Shown here: one piece after another, positions 37,599 through 46,297 of the stretch
Layout: each line of letters starts with the position of its first letter
Numbering within the stretch: the first letter of the stretch is position 1
Assembly: GCF_009832865.1 (NCBI RefSeq)
Contig: NZ_CP047130.1
Location: forward strand, 1,550,001 to 1,614,000
Length of the DNA: 64,000 nt
Direction of reading: 5' to 3'
From: Colwellia sp. 20A7
GTDB taxonomy: Bacteria; Pseudomonadota; Gammaproteobacteria; Enterobacterales; Alteromonadaceae
The notes under the pieces: model-generated
Seen by the model: the letters and a program-made list of their open reading frames with translations, nothing else
Databases searched by the model: none
What the model was told of the DNA's origin: nothing
Position numbers and translations under genes: made by a program

Positions 37599-38867
37599 TT
37601 ATACTCCTACACCCTTAGGCTTTTTCTGATCCATAAAGCCAAATAGGTAACCTGCAGCACGTCGTATTTGTATTTCATCGGCACCTTCGGTAATTCGGTA
37701 ACGACGATGATGGCGATAGATATGCTCGAAAGGTTTGTAACGAGAGTAGCCCATACCACCATGAACTTGCATTGCGAAATCGGCAGCTTCACAGCACAGT
37801 CTGTTCGCTTGATAATTACACATAGATACTTTATCTGACACTGAAAATGCGCCATCAGTGTCCATTAACCAAGCCGTTTTATGAATCAGTGCACGTAGCA
37901 TTTCACAGCGAGTATTAAGGTCTACTAGTGGAAATTGAATCGCTTGGTTAGTAGATAGTGGTTTGCCAAAAGGTTTTCTTTCATTGGCGTACTTTACTGA
38001 TTCGTTAATACAGTATTGTGCTGCACCTAAACTTGATGCCGCCTGACGAATGCGGTTTTCGTTGAAAAAATGCTGGATCACCATTAACCCTTTACCTTCA
38101 CCACCGAAGATTGAGCTGCTTGGCACTCGCACATCGGTGAAAGATACTCGGGCGTGATCCGATGGCATGTTAAATGTCCAAAGATATTCTTCAACTTTTA
38201 ACCCTGGTGTTTTCATCGGTACTAAAAACGCGGTTATGCCTAATGCATCACCGGGTTTACCTGATGTGCGAGCCATTACCATATCAGCATCAGCAATATG
38301 CACGCCGGTATTCCATGTTTTTTCACCATTGATGATCCAATGGTCGCCGTCGCGTGTTGCGCTGGTTTCCATATGGGTGGCATCAGATCCATGCTCAGGC
38401 TCTGTGATCCCAAACGCAAATCCTTGAGAGGCGGTTTTCATGCCATCGAGCCATTGGTCTTTTTGTGCATCGGTGCCGTATTTCAACATTAATAACAAAC
38501 CAATATTATTGCCGACAACCGAGTGTTCATTCTGTAGATCATTATGCAAGCCAAGGCCTTTACCAGCTAAATGTTCTCTGATAATAGCCATACCTAAATT
38601 GCTGCCATTACGTCCGCCATACTCTTCGGGAAAAGGATAGCTAAAAATACCCGCTTCTATGGCTAAGTCTTTGGTTTTTCGTAATAATAATTCCCATTCT
38701 TCATTGGGGAGGCCTTCGCGTTCCCAGTCTGTTCTGGCGTCTTCTCTGCGGTGATCAAAGAAGCGAATATTGTCATCAATTTGTTCTAGAGGTTTGATCT
38801 TTTTTTCAATAAATAAATCTACTTCGGCAAGAAAGTTGGTGATTTCTGTTGGGATTTCAAAGTTCAT
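37599..38867 (-). CDS. Acyl-CoA dehydrogenase coupled to the APH kinase
   Basis: A 422-residue acyl-CoA dehydrogenase. GITEPEHGSDATHMET is near 160, GINGEKTWNTGVH-like residues follow, and the C-terminal HRRYRITEGADEIQIRRAAGYLFG near 390 holds the Glu of the TEG motif in the MCAD catalytic position. The gene overlaps nothing but ends one base before the kinase start. It may act as the LvaC-like partner that turns a phosphoacyl-CoA into an enoyl-CoA, or be an ordinary dehydrogenase; sequence alone does not settle it. Confidence 0.9.
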   Translation of the reverse strand: MNFEIPTEITNFLAEVDLFIEKKIKPLEQIDDNIRFFDHRREDARTDWEREGLPNEEWELLLRKTKDLAIEAGIFSYPFPEEYGGRNGSNLGMAIIREHLAGKGLGLHNDLQNEHSVVGNNIGLLLMLKYGTDAQKDQWLDGMKTASQGFAFGITEPEHGSDATHMETSATRDGDHWIINGEKTWNTGVHIADADMVMARTSGKPGDALGITAFLVPMKTPGLKVEEYLWTFNMPSDHARVSFTDVRVPSSSIFGGEGKGLMVIQHFFNENRIRQAASSLGAAQYCINESVKYANERKPFGKPLSTNQAIQFPLVDLNTRCEMLRALIHKTAWLMDTDGAFSVSDKVSMCNYQANRLCCEAADFAMQVHGGMGYSRYKPFEHIYRHHRRYRITEGADEIQIRRAAGYLFGFMDQKKPKGVGV

Positions 38868-38997
38868 TGTTTTTCCTTATTGTTCATGTAGCTTGTATAA
38901 AAAAATTTTTTGAGAAGCTTCAAGTACAGCCCTTGGTACGAATAGTGTTTGATTTAACTCTCTTCTATAGGCTTGTTTTTATTTGAGTTATTAAAAG

Positions 38998-39114
38998 TTA
39001 AAACCAGTTGTATTCAGCTGTTAAGAATATCAAGCGGGGTGCATAAAGGTTACCCGTCCATTCAGGATAAAATTTAAGTTTATTGCCTTTAGCATCTCTT
39101 CCATCGTAGGATTG
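38998..39114 (-). pseudogene. Relic of a TonB-dependent receptor C terminus
   Basis: The - strand reads YDGRDAKGNKLKFYPEW, then TGNLYAPRLIFLTAEYNWF and a stop at 38998. Alternating hydrophobic residues and the terminal aromatic F are typical of the last beta strands of a TonB-dependent outer-membrane receptor. Upstream the frame is broken by a stop at about 39116. A 65-codon frame over the same DNA (39030-39227) looks accidental. Confidence 0.5.
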
Positions 39115-39226
39115 TCACAATCTACTCCTTTGGAACTGCTGGTGGAACAACTCGCGCTGCAGAAATCACTGTAAGTAATATTGCATATTCTCATGCATCG
39201 CGATGACCTAATATCACTATTTTTCA

Positions 39227-39268
39227 AGGTAGTTGTCGCTTAAGCTGAAAATTAATATTATTAAGCTG
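39227..39268 (-). mobile_element. IS3-like right-end relic, second copy
   Basis: The reverse complement matches 353-394 at 38 of 42 positions (ending TTAAGCGACAACTACCT in both). The transposase is absent here. Together with the receptor relic it fills the 470-bp gap between the dehydrogenase gene and the hydrolase gene. Confidence 0.6.
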
Positions 39269-39293
39269 CTTCTTTTTATTGTGTATTTTGAGG

Positions 39294-39324
39294 GCGATAA
39301 ACTAAAACATCATTAGTTTATCGC
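39294..39324 (-). terminator. Hairpin after the hydrolase gene
   Basis: GCGATAAACTAA (39294-39305) pairs perfectly with TTAGTTTATCGC (39313-39324). It is 21 bp beyond the hydrolase stop codon. Confidence 0.6.
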
Positions 39325-39344
39325 GCAATATTTACTAAGATGCC

Positions 39345-40172
39345 CTATATGTTTTCCAAACAGAACTTGTGAACCGCAGCTGAATACTCTTCAGTGTTGA
39401 ACATCATTAATTGATGTCCTGCGCCTTCAAACTTTTTAAGGGTAACTGAGCCACCAATTTCGCTAGCGATTAGCTCAATGCCACCTGGAGGAAGGTTAGG
39501 ATCTTCAGTGCCCGCAGTATATAAGACGGGTTTTACGTTTTCACTAAGAAGTTGAGGTGGAACGTAGTTTAGGAAAGAAGCCCAAGAAGCAAGATCGTAC
39601 GACCATGTGTTTAATGGATCCTGTTTTTTAGCTTCAGCTGCGCCCAAAAACCCATAGTCTTTGTCAAAATCAAAGAATAGAGCGAGATCTAATCGAGCGC
39701 CGCGACCAAGCTCGCTTAGGACTTTTTGTACTGGATCTGTACGCCAGTGTGCAGTCATAGATTTAACGGTTGGACTACCAGGTACAGCAAGTGAACCCAT
39801 ACAAATAACACCAGAAATTGCGGGGCAATCTACAGACGAAATAGCGGCAGCAACACCCAAGCTAGAGCCTAAAGCAAAAACAGGTACGCTGTGTTTTGTT
39901 TTTATATGCTCAGCGAAATCACGAGTAGCTTGTGCCCATTCATCCATAGTGAAGGTTCCGCGGGGGCGACCTCTAGTAGATAGACCGTGTCCAGGGGCAT
40001 CATAACTCCATATATCGGCACCATGCGCGGCATGGTGCTCACAAAAAGCGCTGTAGATTCCGCCATGGCCACCAAGGCCGTGAGATATCACCAACGCGTA
40101 TTTTTGTTCTATTGTATCGTCATAGTAGCGGTATGCATGTAGGTCATTAAGGGTATGTGATTCAATTTTCAT
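39345..40172 (-). CDS. Alpha/beta hydrolase (monoacylglycerol-lipase-like)
   Basis: A 275-residue alpha/beta hydrolase of the Hydrolase_4 type. The oxyanion start SHGLGGHGGIYS is near 30, the nucleophile elbow ALGSSLGVAAA near 104 (Ser in GSSLG), the acid likely in AGTEDPNLPPG near 222, and the His in GAGHQLMMF near 250. It hydrolyses an ester or thioester in the cytoplasm, as no signal peptide is present. It is 101 bp after the VOC gene on the same strand and separated from it by a hairpin. Substrate unknown. Confidence 0.86.
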   Translation of the reverse strand: MKIESHTLNDLHAYRYYDDTIEQKYALVISHGLGGHGGIYSAFCEHHAAHGADIWSYDAPGHGLSTRGRPRGTFTMDEWAQATRDFAEHIKTKHSVPVFALGSSLGVAAAISSVDCPAISGVICMGSLAVPGSPTVKSMTAHWRTDPVQKVLSELGRGARLDLALFFDFDKDYGFLGAAEAKKQDPLNTWSYDLASWASFLNYVPPQLLSENVKPVLYTAGTEDPNLPPGGIELIASEIGGSVTLKKFEGAGHQLMMFNTEEYSAAVHKFCLENI

Positions 40173-40205
40173 AATATCTCTTTATATTGGAGTTCTATAA
40201 TGAAT

Positions 40206-40234
40206 AATCTGAAAGCGAATAACGCTTTCAGATT
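40206..40234 (-). terminator. Hairpin between VOC and hydrolase genes
   Basis: AATCTGAAAGCG (40206-40217) and CGCTTTCAGATT (40223-40234) are perfect 12-bp arms with a 5-base loop. There is only a short T-rich tail on the - strand. Confidence 0.6.
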
Positions 40235-40272
40235 GGTTTAGTGCTAATTTAACTATATATAGTTATTTGTGA

Positions 40273-40977
40273 TTACTTTTTGCCTGGTGGTTGATCGTCA
40301 GTCATAGACGCCGTTATTTGTTCATCGGTTGCTGCTAGTATGGCTTTATATTGTTCTTCAGGATAAGTAAGGTGAGGCTTAGATTCGTCATACTCAGGCT
40401 GTGGCACACTTTCAGCAGGCGTATCATAGGTCGCTGGGTTTTGGTATCTAGCCAGTTCTTCTTGTGAGATACCAGCAAGCTTCACAACTTCTGGATCAAT
40501 CCATGAACCGTCCAAGTCTAATGGGTTTTCACAGTGGTCGTTAGTAGCAACCTCCAGTACTAGCGTTTCTGGGCCTGCAAAGTAGATTGACTGACACAAG
40601 CCATGTTTAATTGGGCCCATAACTGGAACACCGCGGGAGCGAATGCGATCGCGCAAGGCCAACATTTCTTTCTCAGTATCGACATTAAATGCAAGATGTT
40701 GCAAGGTACCAGGCGCTGAAGAACCACTGCCTATGCCTGCGTGGGTCAGTCCTATAGTGGTTTCTTTTTTAACATTTTCTGGTAAAAACACAAAGGCTAC
40801 CGCAGATGCGCCCAGACGCATAAAACCGTGCCACGCACCTTCAGCTCCATGCATCCAGTACAAGCCGATAAGTTCCATGCCAAGTACATCACTAAAAAAT
40901 TCAATTTGTTTTTTTATGTCACCGGTTGAGATAGCGACATGATGAAGAGCTGTTGGTCTGATAAAAGTATTTGACAT
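40273..40977 (-). CDS. VOC-family (glyoxalase/extradiol-like) protein
   Basis: A 234-residue protein with two betaalphabetabetabeta modules. The likely metal ligands are His in LHHVAIS near 13, His in LQHLAFNV near 96 and Glu in TLVLEVAT near 143. The C-terminal 80 residues are acidic and Pro-rich and unusual for the family. Related proteins include extradiol dioxygenases and glyoxalase I-like isomerases, so function cannot be fixed. The gene lies 108 bp downstream of the AraC gene, with two direct repeats in its promoter region at 41014-41049. Confidence 0.78.
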   Translation of the reverse strand: MSNTFIRPTALHHVAISTGDIKKQIEFFSDVLGMELIGLYWMHGAEGAWHGFMRLGASAVAFVFLPENVKKETTIGLTHAGIGSGSSAPGTLQHLAFNVDTEKEMLALRDRIRSRGVPVMGPIKHGLCQSIYFAGPETLVLEVATNDHCENPLDLDGSWIDPEVVKLAGISQEELARYQNPATYDTPAESVPQPEYDESKPHLTYPEEQYKAILAATDEQITASMTDDQPPGKK

Positions 40978-41013
40978 GTTTTTCTCCGATATTATTTATT
41001 ATTTAGCTGACTG

Positions 41014-41049
41014 TCACAATAACAGTTAGTCGACTATCACAATAACAGT
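41014..41049. promoter_or_regulatory. Paired 13-bp direct repeats, AraC-type operator candidate
   Basis: TCACAATAACAGT occurs at 41014-41026 and again at 41037-41049, a 23-bp period (about two helix turns), 37-72 bp upstream of the VOC start at 40977. Direct repeats about 21-23 bp apart are typical of AraC-family sites, and the adjacent gene at 41085 encodes one. Confidence 0.55.
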
Positions 41050-41084
41050 ATGTTTTGTAGGGTTTCAGGTTTTTCCTGACAAGT

Positions 41085-42146
41085 TTAGGTGGTATTAAGA
41101 CAGTATGAGTTTGATTGTTTTTTGGACTTGTCATCGCGATATTGAGTTGGGGACTCACCAGTCCATACTTTGAAAGCTTTACTGAAGTTTGATGAGTCTT
41201 GGTATCCGAGTTGGTGAGCAATGTTATCGATTGACGTTGAGGTTTTTGTTAGTAAATCTATTGCAAGTTGATGACGGACATCGGCAACTATTTCTGTGAA
41301 TGATGTACCTATGTCTTTAAGGCGTCGGAAGAGTGTACGTGATGAAAGGTGAAACTTACTAGCAACTTTTTCTATGCTAGGAATCTCGTTTATATGGGAA
41401 AGTATCATGTTTTTTATGGGCTGAACTAGTGCACTTTTTTCGTCTTGAATTGCTATAAGTTGTTGTTCCAGAATTTTTTCGGCTTGTTTAACTGCCGCAG
41501 GGTTGGCTGACTCTAATTGAACTTGTGCCAATTCCAGGGGAATTGATAGATAGTTTGTGTTTGAATTAAATGTTAATGAGCCGTGGAGAATATCCTTGTA
41601 GTATGACTCGTCGCTTTGTGCTGAGTATTTGAAATTGTAATGGATTTGACTTGCTATTTCGTACTCTTTAATTTGAGTTCCGTTCGCTATCAGAGAAAAT
41701 CCTGTTTCAACGATAAAAACTTCGGTGTCGCCCCAAGGAAGTCTTTCGATGATTTCAAGTTGGAGCGCTTGCTCGGTTTGTTTTATCTGGAATGAAACTG
41801 ATGGATTAAGGATTATTGTAGTACGAACAACAAACTCGAGCGCTTTTTGGAGATTCGCTGCAGCAATGGCACCCATTCCTAATACTCCTCCGCCTGTTTT
41901 ACTTAAGCGTTGGCCAAATTCCAAACCCAAATGAGGGTTGCCTGTTAATGAAATAGCATTTTCTATCAGCTGCTTGAATTGTTTGCAAGTTATTTGGCCA
42001 TCTATATCAGCCATAATTTCTAGGTTGATATGTGTTGATGCAAATATTTGTGCAATTGAAAATCTTTTTTGTTTCAACATTTCAACCAAGGCGATCGGAT
42101 TAAGTATAGAAAGCCTCTGGTCGAGCTCTGGTTGATATTTTTTCAT
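41085..42146 (-). CDS. AraC-family regulator (ArgR/OruR-like)
   Basis: A 353-residue regulator. The N-terminal arabinose-binding-like domain (PF12625 type) covers about residues 15-190, and the C-terminal DNA-binding domain has HLSSRTLFRRLKDIGTSF near 270 and IAHQLGYQDSSNFSKAFKVWTGESPTQYRDD near 310-340, the two-helix AraC signature. The tail is a little longer than usual. It probably controls the VOC gene downstream via the direct repeats at 41014. A related regulator is at 54299. Confidence 0.88.
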   Translation of the reverse strand: MKKYQPELDQRLSILNPIALVEMLKQKRFSIAQIFASTHINLEIMADIDGQITCKQFKQLIENAISLTGNPHLGLEFGQRLSKTGGGVLGMGAIAAANLQKALEFVVRTTIILNPSVSFQIKQTEQALQLEIIERLPWGDTEVFIVETGFSLIANGTQIKEYEIASQIHYNFKYSAQSDESYYKDILHGSLTFNSNTNYLSIPLELAQVQLESANPAAVKQAEKILEQQLIAIQDEKSALVQPIKNMILSHINEIPSIEKVASKFHLSSRTLFRRLKDIGTSFTEIVADVRHQLAIDLLTKTSTSIDNIAHQLGYQDSSNFSKAFKVWTGESPTQYRDDKSKKQSNSYCLNTT

Positions 42147-42304
42147 TCGGTAATACCTTCCATTAAAGAGATTAGTTTATAAATCAAAGATATATAATAA
42201 CAAAGCCATGCCAAGTATTTAATATTATTGAGCTATCTATTAAATACTTTTGAGTTTAATACTGAGATACTGTAGCTGTAGACATTTCCTTTTTATTTAA
42301 TTGT

Positions 42305-43354
42305 TTAGTCAATATTAAGCGCTATTAATTCTTTTGCACGTTTGAGTAGTCTAATGGCTGAATCGTGAAGCCCTTGGCCTACTTCTTTAGAGGCTTTACC
42401 AGCACAAGATCGTGCATAGGTTCCTTCTAAAATAATGGCGAGTTTGAAGCAGCCGAGTATGCCGTACCAAGAAATGCAATCTAGGTTTCGCGTAGAGTGC
42501 TTGCCATAATGTTCTAATAGCTCATCAATATTAGGAAGTCCATTAAGTTTTGGGCCTCCGAGGGCAAGAGTTTCAGTTCCATTAGGCTCAGGCCATGTAG
42601 CAATTATCCAACCAAGATCTATTAACGGGTCGCCAATCGTTGCTAATTCCCAGTCTATGAGTGCCGCAACTTCTCCACTGTTGTTTTCAAACATCACATT
42701 GCCAATATGCGCATCGCCGTGAATAATGCCAGGCTCGAAGGAGGTTGGACAATTTGTATTTAACCAGTCAGCAATTATGGAAATACCTTCAGCATCGTTC
42801 AGTTTCGGCCAACCTTCATACTCGCTATAGCTTTCTAATTGTGAGAGCCAGCGTGGAGCTTGCCTTTTTAAGAAACCGTCTGGTTTACCGTATGTCTCAA
42901 GCCCAACAGCTTTATAGTCAATATTCCCGAGTTTTGCCAATGCTTCAATATGAGATAGGCCCATTCTGAATTGTATATCGGGGTTTAATTGATGGAGTTT
43001 AGGTAGCCCATTGATAACGTTAAACCCGATTACAGGTTCCATTAAGTAAAAGCTTGCACCAAGTACATCTGTTTCTTCACATACTGCGATAAATCCAGGA
43101 TGAGGAACAGTAGAACCACTAAGGGCAGAAAGTACTTGTGCTTCCCTACACATTGTTTTATTCGAGTTACTCCGCATGTTTATCGGTGGGCGGCGTAAAA
43201 CAAAAGACTGCTTCTCTCTTTCAAACTGCATGAGAATATTTTGTGTTCCACCGGTTAACAGTCGTGGATTGATCAAGGGGCCTTGACCCAAATCTTGGTT
43301 ATCCATCCAGTCAGCAAGTGCTGTTAGATCTATTAACTCGTTTACTGTAGTCAC
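42305..43354 (-). CDS. APH-fold phosphotransferase (LvaA/ACAD11-kinase-like)
   Basis: A 349-residue kinase of the usual length for bacterial ACAD10/11 kinase-like proteins. TGGTQNILMQFERE near 35 is the glycine-rich start, FVLRRPP supplies the Lys region, GIIHGDAHIGNVMFE near 198 is the catalytic loop, and ALIDWELATIGDPLIDLGW near 217 the metal site. It probably phosphorylates a hydroxyl of a CoA intermediate or sterol-like alcohol. A regulon operator lies 81 bp before its start. No dehydrogenase gene is adjacent, so the partner may be one at 9721 or 37599. Confidence 0.88.
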   Translation of the reverse strand: MTTVNELIDLTALADWMDNQDLGQGPLINPRLLTGGTQNILMQFEREKQSFVLRRPPINMRSNSNKTMCREAQVLSALSGSTVPHPGFIAVCEETDVLGASFYLMEPVIGFNVINGLPKLHQLNPDIQFRMGLSHIEALAKLGNIDYKAVGLETYGKPDGFLKRQAPRWLSQLESYSEYEGWPKLNDAEGISIIADWLNTNCPTSFEPGIIHGDAHIGNVMFENNSGEVAALIDWELATIGDPLIDLGWIIATWPEPNGTETLALGGPKLNGLPNIDELLEHYGKHSTRNLDCISWYGILGCFKLAIILEGTYARSCAGKASKEVGQGLHDSAIRLLKRAKELIALNID

Positions 43355-43434
43355 TTATACAATCCTTATCTTGGATATTGCCAAGTAGCCATAGGTGGAT
43401 TAATTTCCAGACTATTAATAGACCACTTGTAGTA

Positions 43435-43445
43435 TTGTATTACAA
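43435..43445. promoter_or_regulatory. Regulon operator TTGTATTACAA
   Basis: The core palindrome with A and T flanks (ATTGTATTACAAT, 43434-43446), 81 bp upstream of the APH kinase start. The outer half site is degenerate (GACGCA in place of GATACA). Confidence 0.7.
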
Positions 43446-43523
43446 TGACGCATAAACTACTACTGATTAAATATAAAAGACCATAAAAGAATAAAAAAGA
43501 CAATAAACAACCTGCATGTAATG

Positions 43524-43717
43524 CTACTTTAAGAAGTTATAATCACCTTTTATCACTGTTTTTATTTCTTCGCAAAGCTCACCTAGCGGTGCTTGAATTT
43601 TTAACCTGCCATATTCTTGATGAGCTTTACGTGCAATATGTTCCCAGTTAACTCCTTCAATAGACATGTAACCTTCAGAAAAAGCTAATAACTTAGATAA
43701 TTCTTTAAATTTTTCAG
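43524..43717 (-). pseudogene. 3' half of a small secreted-protein gene split by IS66
   Basis: This continues the reading frame of 46298-46454 across the inserted IS66. Removing the element and one copy of the 8-bp duplication gives a continuous 116-residue protein; this half encodes PEKFKELSKLLAFSEGYMS and on to the C terminus GDYNFLK, with stop at 43524. No family is recognised. Confidence 0.85.
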
Positions 43718-43816
43718 GATCTATTGTGAGCTTACGGCAGCGTAGCGTGACATCACGATTTTTTCAGGTACAGCTTGACCTAGGCGGTAAAGCCTAAATC
43801 ATCGTGTTTGGTTTTT

Positions 43817-45415
43817 TTAGGTGATTGAATTTTTAGCGAGATAATTCCAGGGTAAATAATCTTCAGGGGTCTTTTTTACCTGCTCTTTTTCTCGTTGTAA
43901 GGTGGTGAAGTAGTCAAAGACATTAATACCCGCCTCACTTGCCGTCGCGATGACCGAGGTAATGACATCCCCAATCGTTGCCCCCAGTAAGGTTTTGTGG
44001 AACATCGCGTTTTTTCTGTCTCTCACCACAATTTTGAGCATCGCTTCAATACGATTATTGTCGATTTTTACTCCTTCAGTGCTGCAAAAGTAACTCAGTC
44101 CGACATAATGTTTGATAAAGTAGCGAATAGCTTTGCCTAGGCCACTGTTTTCTTCAACGGTTTCATTGGCTAAATGCGTTTCTCCCCACAATTTTATGGC
44201 TTCCATAATGGGCAGCGAATGTTGCTGATGGTAAGCAAGCCTTGCAGTCGGGGTTAACTTTTCTTCTTTCGTATGGTCATCATTGACCCATATTTCGCCA
44301 TAACGTTTGAGGACATGCTCGACCTCAATTGGAAAGTGATTGATAACATCTACAAATTGTCGTCTTGCGTGGCTATTACACAGTGACGTTATCGCCTCAC
44401 GTACCGTCGGCCGATTGCTCGCTAGCGCATCACTCATGATGAGTGGTTTGGTGCATGATTGACTGCGCTTGTGCAAAATACTGTCAATGAATTCTCCCGC
44501 GTGCCCGATGTTAGTCTCAAATAAAACAATATGACGGTTATCAGCCAGCGTTGCGATAACACCTGAGGTATAAACGCCCGTACGTGTGATGACTTTCTCA
44601 CTGTTGCGTGCTTTCTTTATCACCGATTTCGCATCAAGAATACGGTTAGTTGTGTCATCTAAATAGTAGTGTTTACCATCAGCCGCTAAATTGAAGAGCA
44701 ATTGGTACACGGGATAAATAGCATTACAAACAAGCTCTACTTGGTCAAAAACCGTTGACGCGGTGATTTTTACCCCCAGTAATTTTTGAATACTGCTTTG
44801 ACGATAAAAAGGCAGTCCAGCAAAGTATTTATAAATCGCCATTAAAGAACGTGCTGAATAACCATATTTTTGAGTACTTAAGCCATCGGTTAAGACATCG
44901 TCCGGCAGTGGTGCGGTAAAATAAGCACCGCAGGTATTACAACGAAGACGCTCCATGACATGCTGCTCAGGTTTGAAAGGACTTTGTCCGGTGATACGTA
45001 GCAAGCTACCTGGCTCGGTTTTATAAACCTTACCGGTTAAGCACTCAACACAGGTATCGCCTTTATTTACGTCAACTAGTCCATGAACGATAATCGTGGG
45101 TTTAACCGGGGTGAAACCTTCACCATTATCGTTGCTACGCTTTTTATTTTTCTTGCCCGATGACGCTTTAGTTTGCTTAAGCACCGAGCCTAGTTTTTCA
45201 GATGATTTTTCAATACCTAACAATTTTCGCAGTTTATGCACGGTAACATCATGATTCGCTAAGCGGGTTTGCGTGGTGGCTAAGGTCAATAACGCATCAA
45301 GTAATAACTGATAATCCTCTGGGCTTAAGGCCAGATTGTTTTCTTTGGCCTCGTTCACGCGCTCTATCAGCGCTTCAAGGGCTTTGCCATCAATGTCGGT
45401 AAAAGGTTTGCTCAC
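43817..45415 (-). CDS. tnpC: IS66 transposase TnpC
   Basis: A 532-residue DDE transposase. The N-terminal coiled-coil (ALEALIERVNEAKENNLAL) and HTH segment are followed by the zinc-finger-like CVECLTG...CNTCGAYF (about 125-170). The catalytic core has YLDDTTNRI near 252, MSDALASNR near 318 and NNRIEAMLKIVVRDRKNAMF near 455 with the Glu. It ends with PEDYLPWN, the family's hallmark. It catalyses cut and paste of the element with help from TnpA and TnpB. Confidence 0.95.
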   Translation of the reverse strand: MSKPFTDIDGKALEALIERVNEAKENNLALSPEDYQLLLDALLTLATTQTRLANHDVTVHKLRKLLGIEKSSEKLGSVLKQTKASSGKKNKKRSNDNGEGFTPVKPTIIVHGLVDVNKGDTCVECLTGKVYKTEPGSLLRITGQSPFKPEQHVMERLRCNTCGAYFTAPLPDDVLTDGLSTQKYGYSARSLMAIYKYFAGLPFYRQSSIQKLLGVKITASTVFDQVELVCNAIYPVYQLLFNLAADGKHYYLDDTTNRILDAKSVIKKARNSEKVITRTGVYTSGVIATLADNRHIVLFETNIGHAGEFIDSILHKRSQSCTKPLIMSDALASNRPTVREAITSLCNSHARRQFVDVINHFPIEVEHVLKRYGEIWVNDDHTKEEKLTPTARLAYHQQHSLPIMEAIKLWGETHLANETVEENSGLGKAIRYFIKHYVGLSYFCSTEGVKIDNNRIEAMLKIVVRDRKNAMFHKTLLGATIGDVITSVIATASEAGINVFDYFTTLQREKEQVKKTPEDYLPWNYLAKNSIT

Positions 45416-45511
45416 GGTACGTCCAGAGTTTTAGTGTTTGGTACAGGTTTATTTTGCAGGCATTATGATCCGATAAAAGTAAAAATCAAGTGTTTATCTC
45501 AATGATTTTAC

Positions 45512-45850
45512 TCAGTAAAGAGGATCCGTTTTTTCCCATAATGGATCGTTGTCACACAATAGTTTTCGCAGTTTTTTCGCGATGATCTGTTCAATACTTT
45601 TGTTTGATGACGGCCAATTTTGAAACTTTCCTTTAGATAAACGCTTGGTCATGAGCCAAAAGCCAGTACCATCATACGATAATGCGCGCACCATGGTTTT
45701 ATTGCGATTAATAAAGACAAACACAGTACCCGAACGTGGGTTGACCGATAATTTATAACGGCATGTTGCGGCTAAACCATCAATGCCCTGGCGAAAATCA
45801 GCGGGTTCAATCGCGATTAATATGTGGGTGTCAGCGGTTAAATGGATCAT
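45512..45850 (-). CDS. tnpB: IS66 accessory protein TnpB
   Basis: A 112-residue protein with PADFRQGIDGLAATCRY and SGTVFVFINRNKTMVRALSYDGTGFWLMTKRL, the conserved IS66 Orf2 (TnpB) blocks. Required for IS66 transposition with TnpA. It overlaps the tnpA stop by four bases (ATGA), so the two are translationally coupled. Confidence 0.95.
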   Translation of the reverse strand: MIHLTADTHILIAIEPADFRQGIDGLAATCRYKLSVNPRSGTVFVFINRNKTMVRALSYDGTGFWLMTKRLSKGKFQNWPSSNKSIEQIIAKKLRKLLCDNDPLWEKTDPLY

Positions 45851-46218
45851 GATTTCATTGCCCCAATGAGCGAAATGATGATGTTAGTATCAATAACACC
45901 AGATAAAGACATTTCATTACCTTGGGCAAAGCGTAGTTCAACAGTAAAGGGCGGTTGTGTGAGTAATGGCGGTGGTGAAATAGGAAGGTGCACAAATAGC
46001 GGTGCTTTTTCAGCAGGTTCAAGCGTATTTCGCCATTGCTTGAGCTGGCCGCCACTGATCCTTAATGCTGATGTTATTTTGCTAGAAGAATAGTGATTGA
46101 GTAATGCTACGGCTTGCTCACGCAATGCGATGGGCGTTGTGACTTGACGACCACTTCTGTTGCTACGCCAGTGCTCAAAAGCAGTAACGACCGTTGTTAA
46201 TTGATCTTGGTTTGGCAT
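45847..46218 (-). CDS. tnpA: IS66 accessory protein TnpA
   Basis: A 123-residue protein, the first gene of the element. HWRSNRSGRQVTTPIALREQAVALL near residues 15-40 looks like a helix-turn-helix, and the C terminus is a short Pro-rich stretch with LRFAQGNEMSLSG. Orf1 of IS66 elements has this size and position and is a DNA-binding accessory factor. Confidence 0.88.
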   Translation of the reverse strand: MPNQDQLTTVVTAFEHWRSNRSGRQVTTPIALREQAVALLNHYSSSKITSALRISGGQLKQWRNTLEPAEKAPLFVHLPISPPPLLTQPPFTVELRFAQGNEMSLSGVIDTNIIISLIGAMKS

Positions 46219-46297
46219 GATTGCATCCTAGTAATTTGGTTGCGATCATTAAAACAGATCAAAAAGGGGAAGTTGAGCTAGGCTGCCGTAAGCTCAC

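Larger units (their letters stand above)
43726..46297 (-). mobile_element. Intact IS66-family insertion sequence
   Basis: A 2572-bp element. Its left end is GTGAGCTTACGGCAGCGTAGC and its right end is the near-perfect inverted copy (one mismatch: G/C at position 17). It is flanked by the 8-bp direct repeat GATCTATT at 43718-43725 and 46298-46305, the target duplication length expected of IS66. It carries tnpA, tnpB and tnpC. The duplication is exact and the genes are open, so insertion appears recent. Confidence 0.96.

Noticed and set aside
39030..39227. 65-codon Cys-rich open frame
   Set aside because: A different frame of the same strand gives a better-supported TonB-receptor relic; the Cys content seems accidental.
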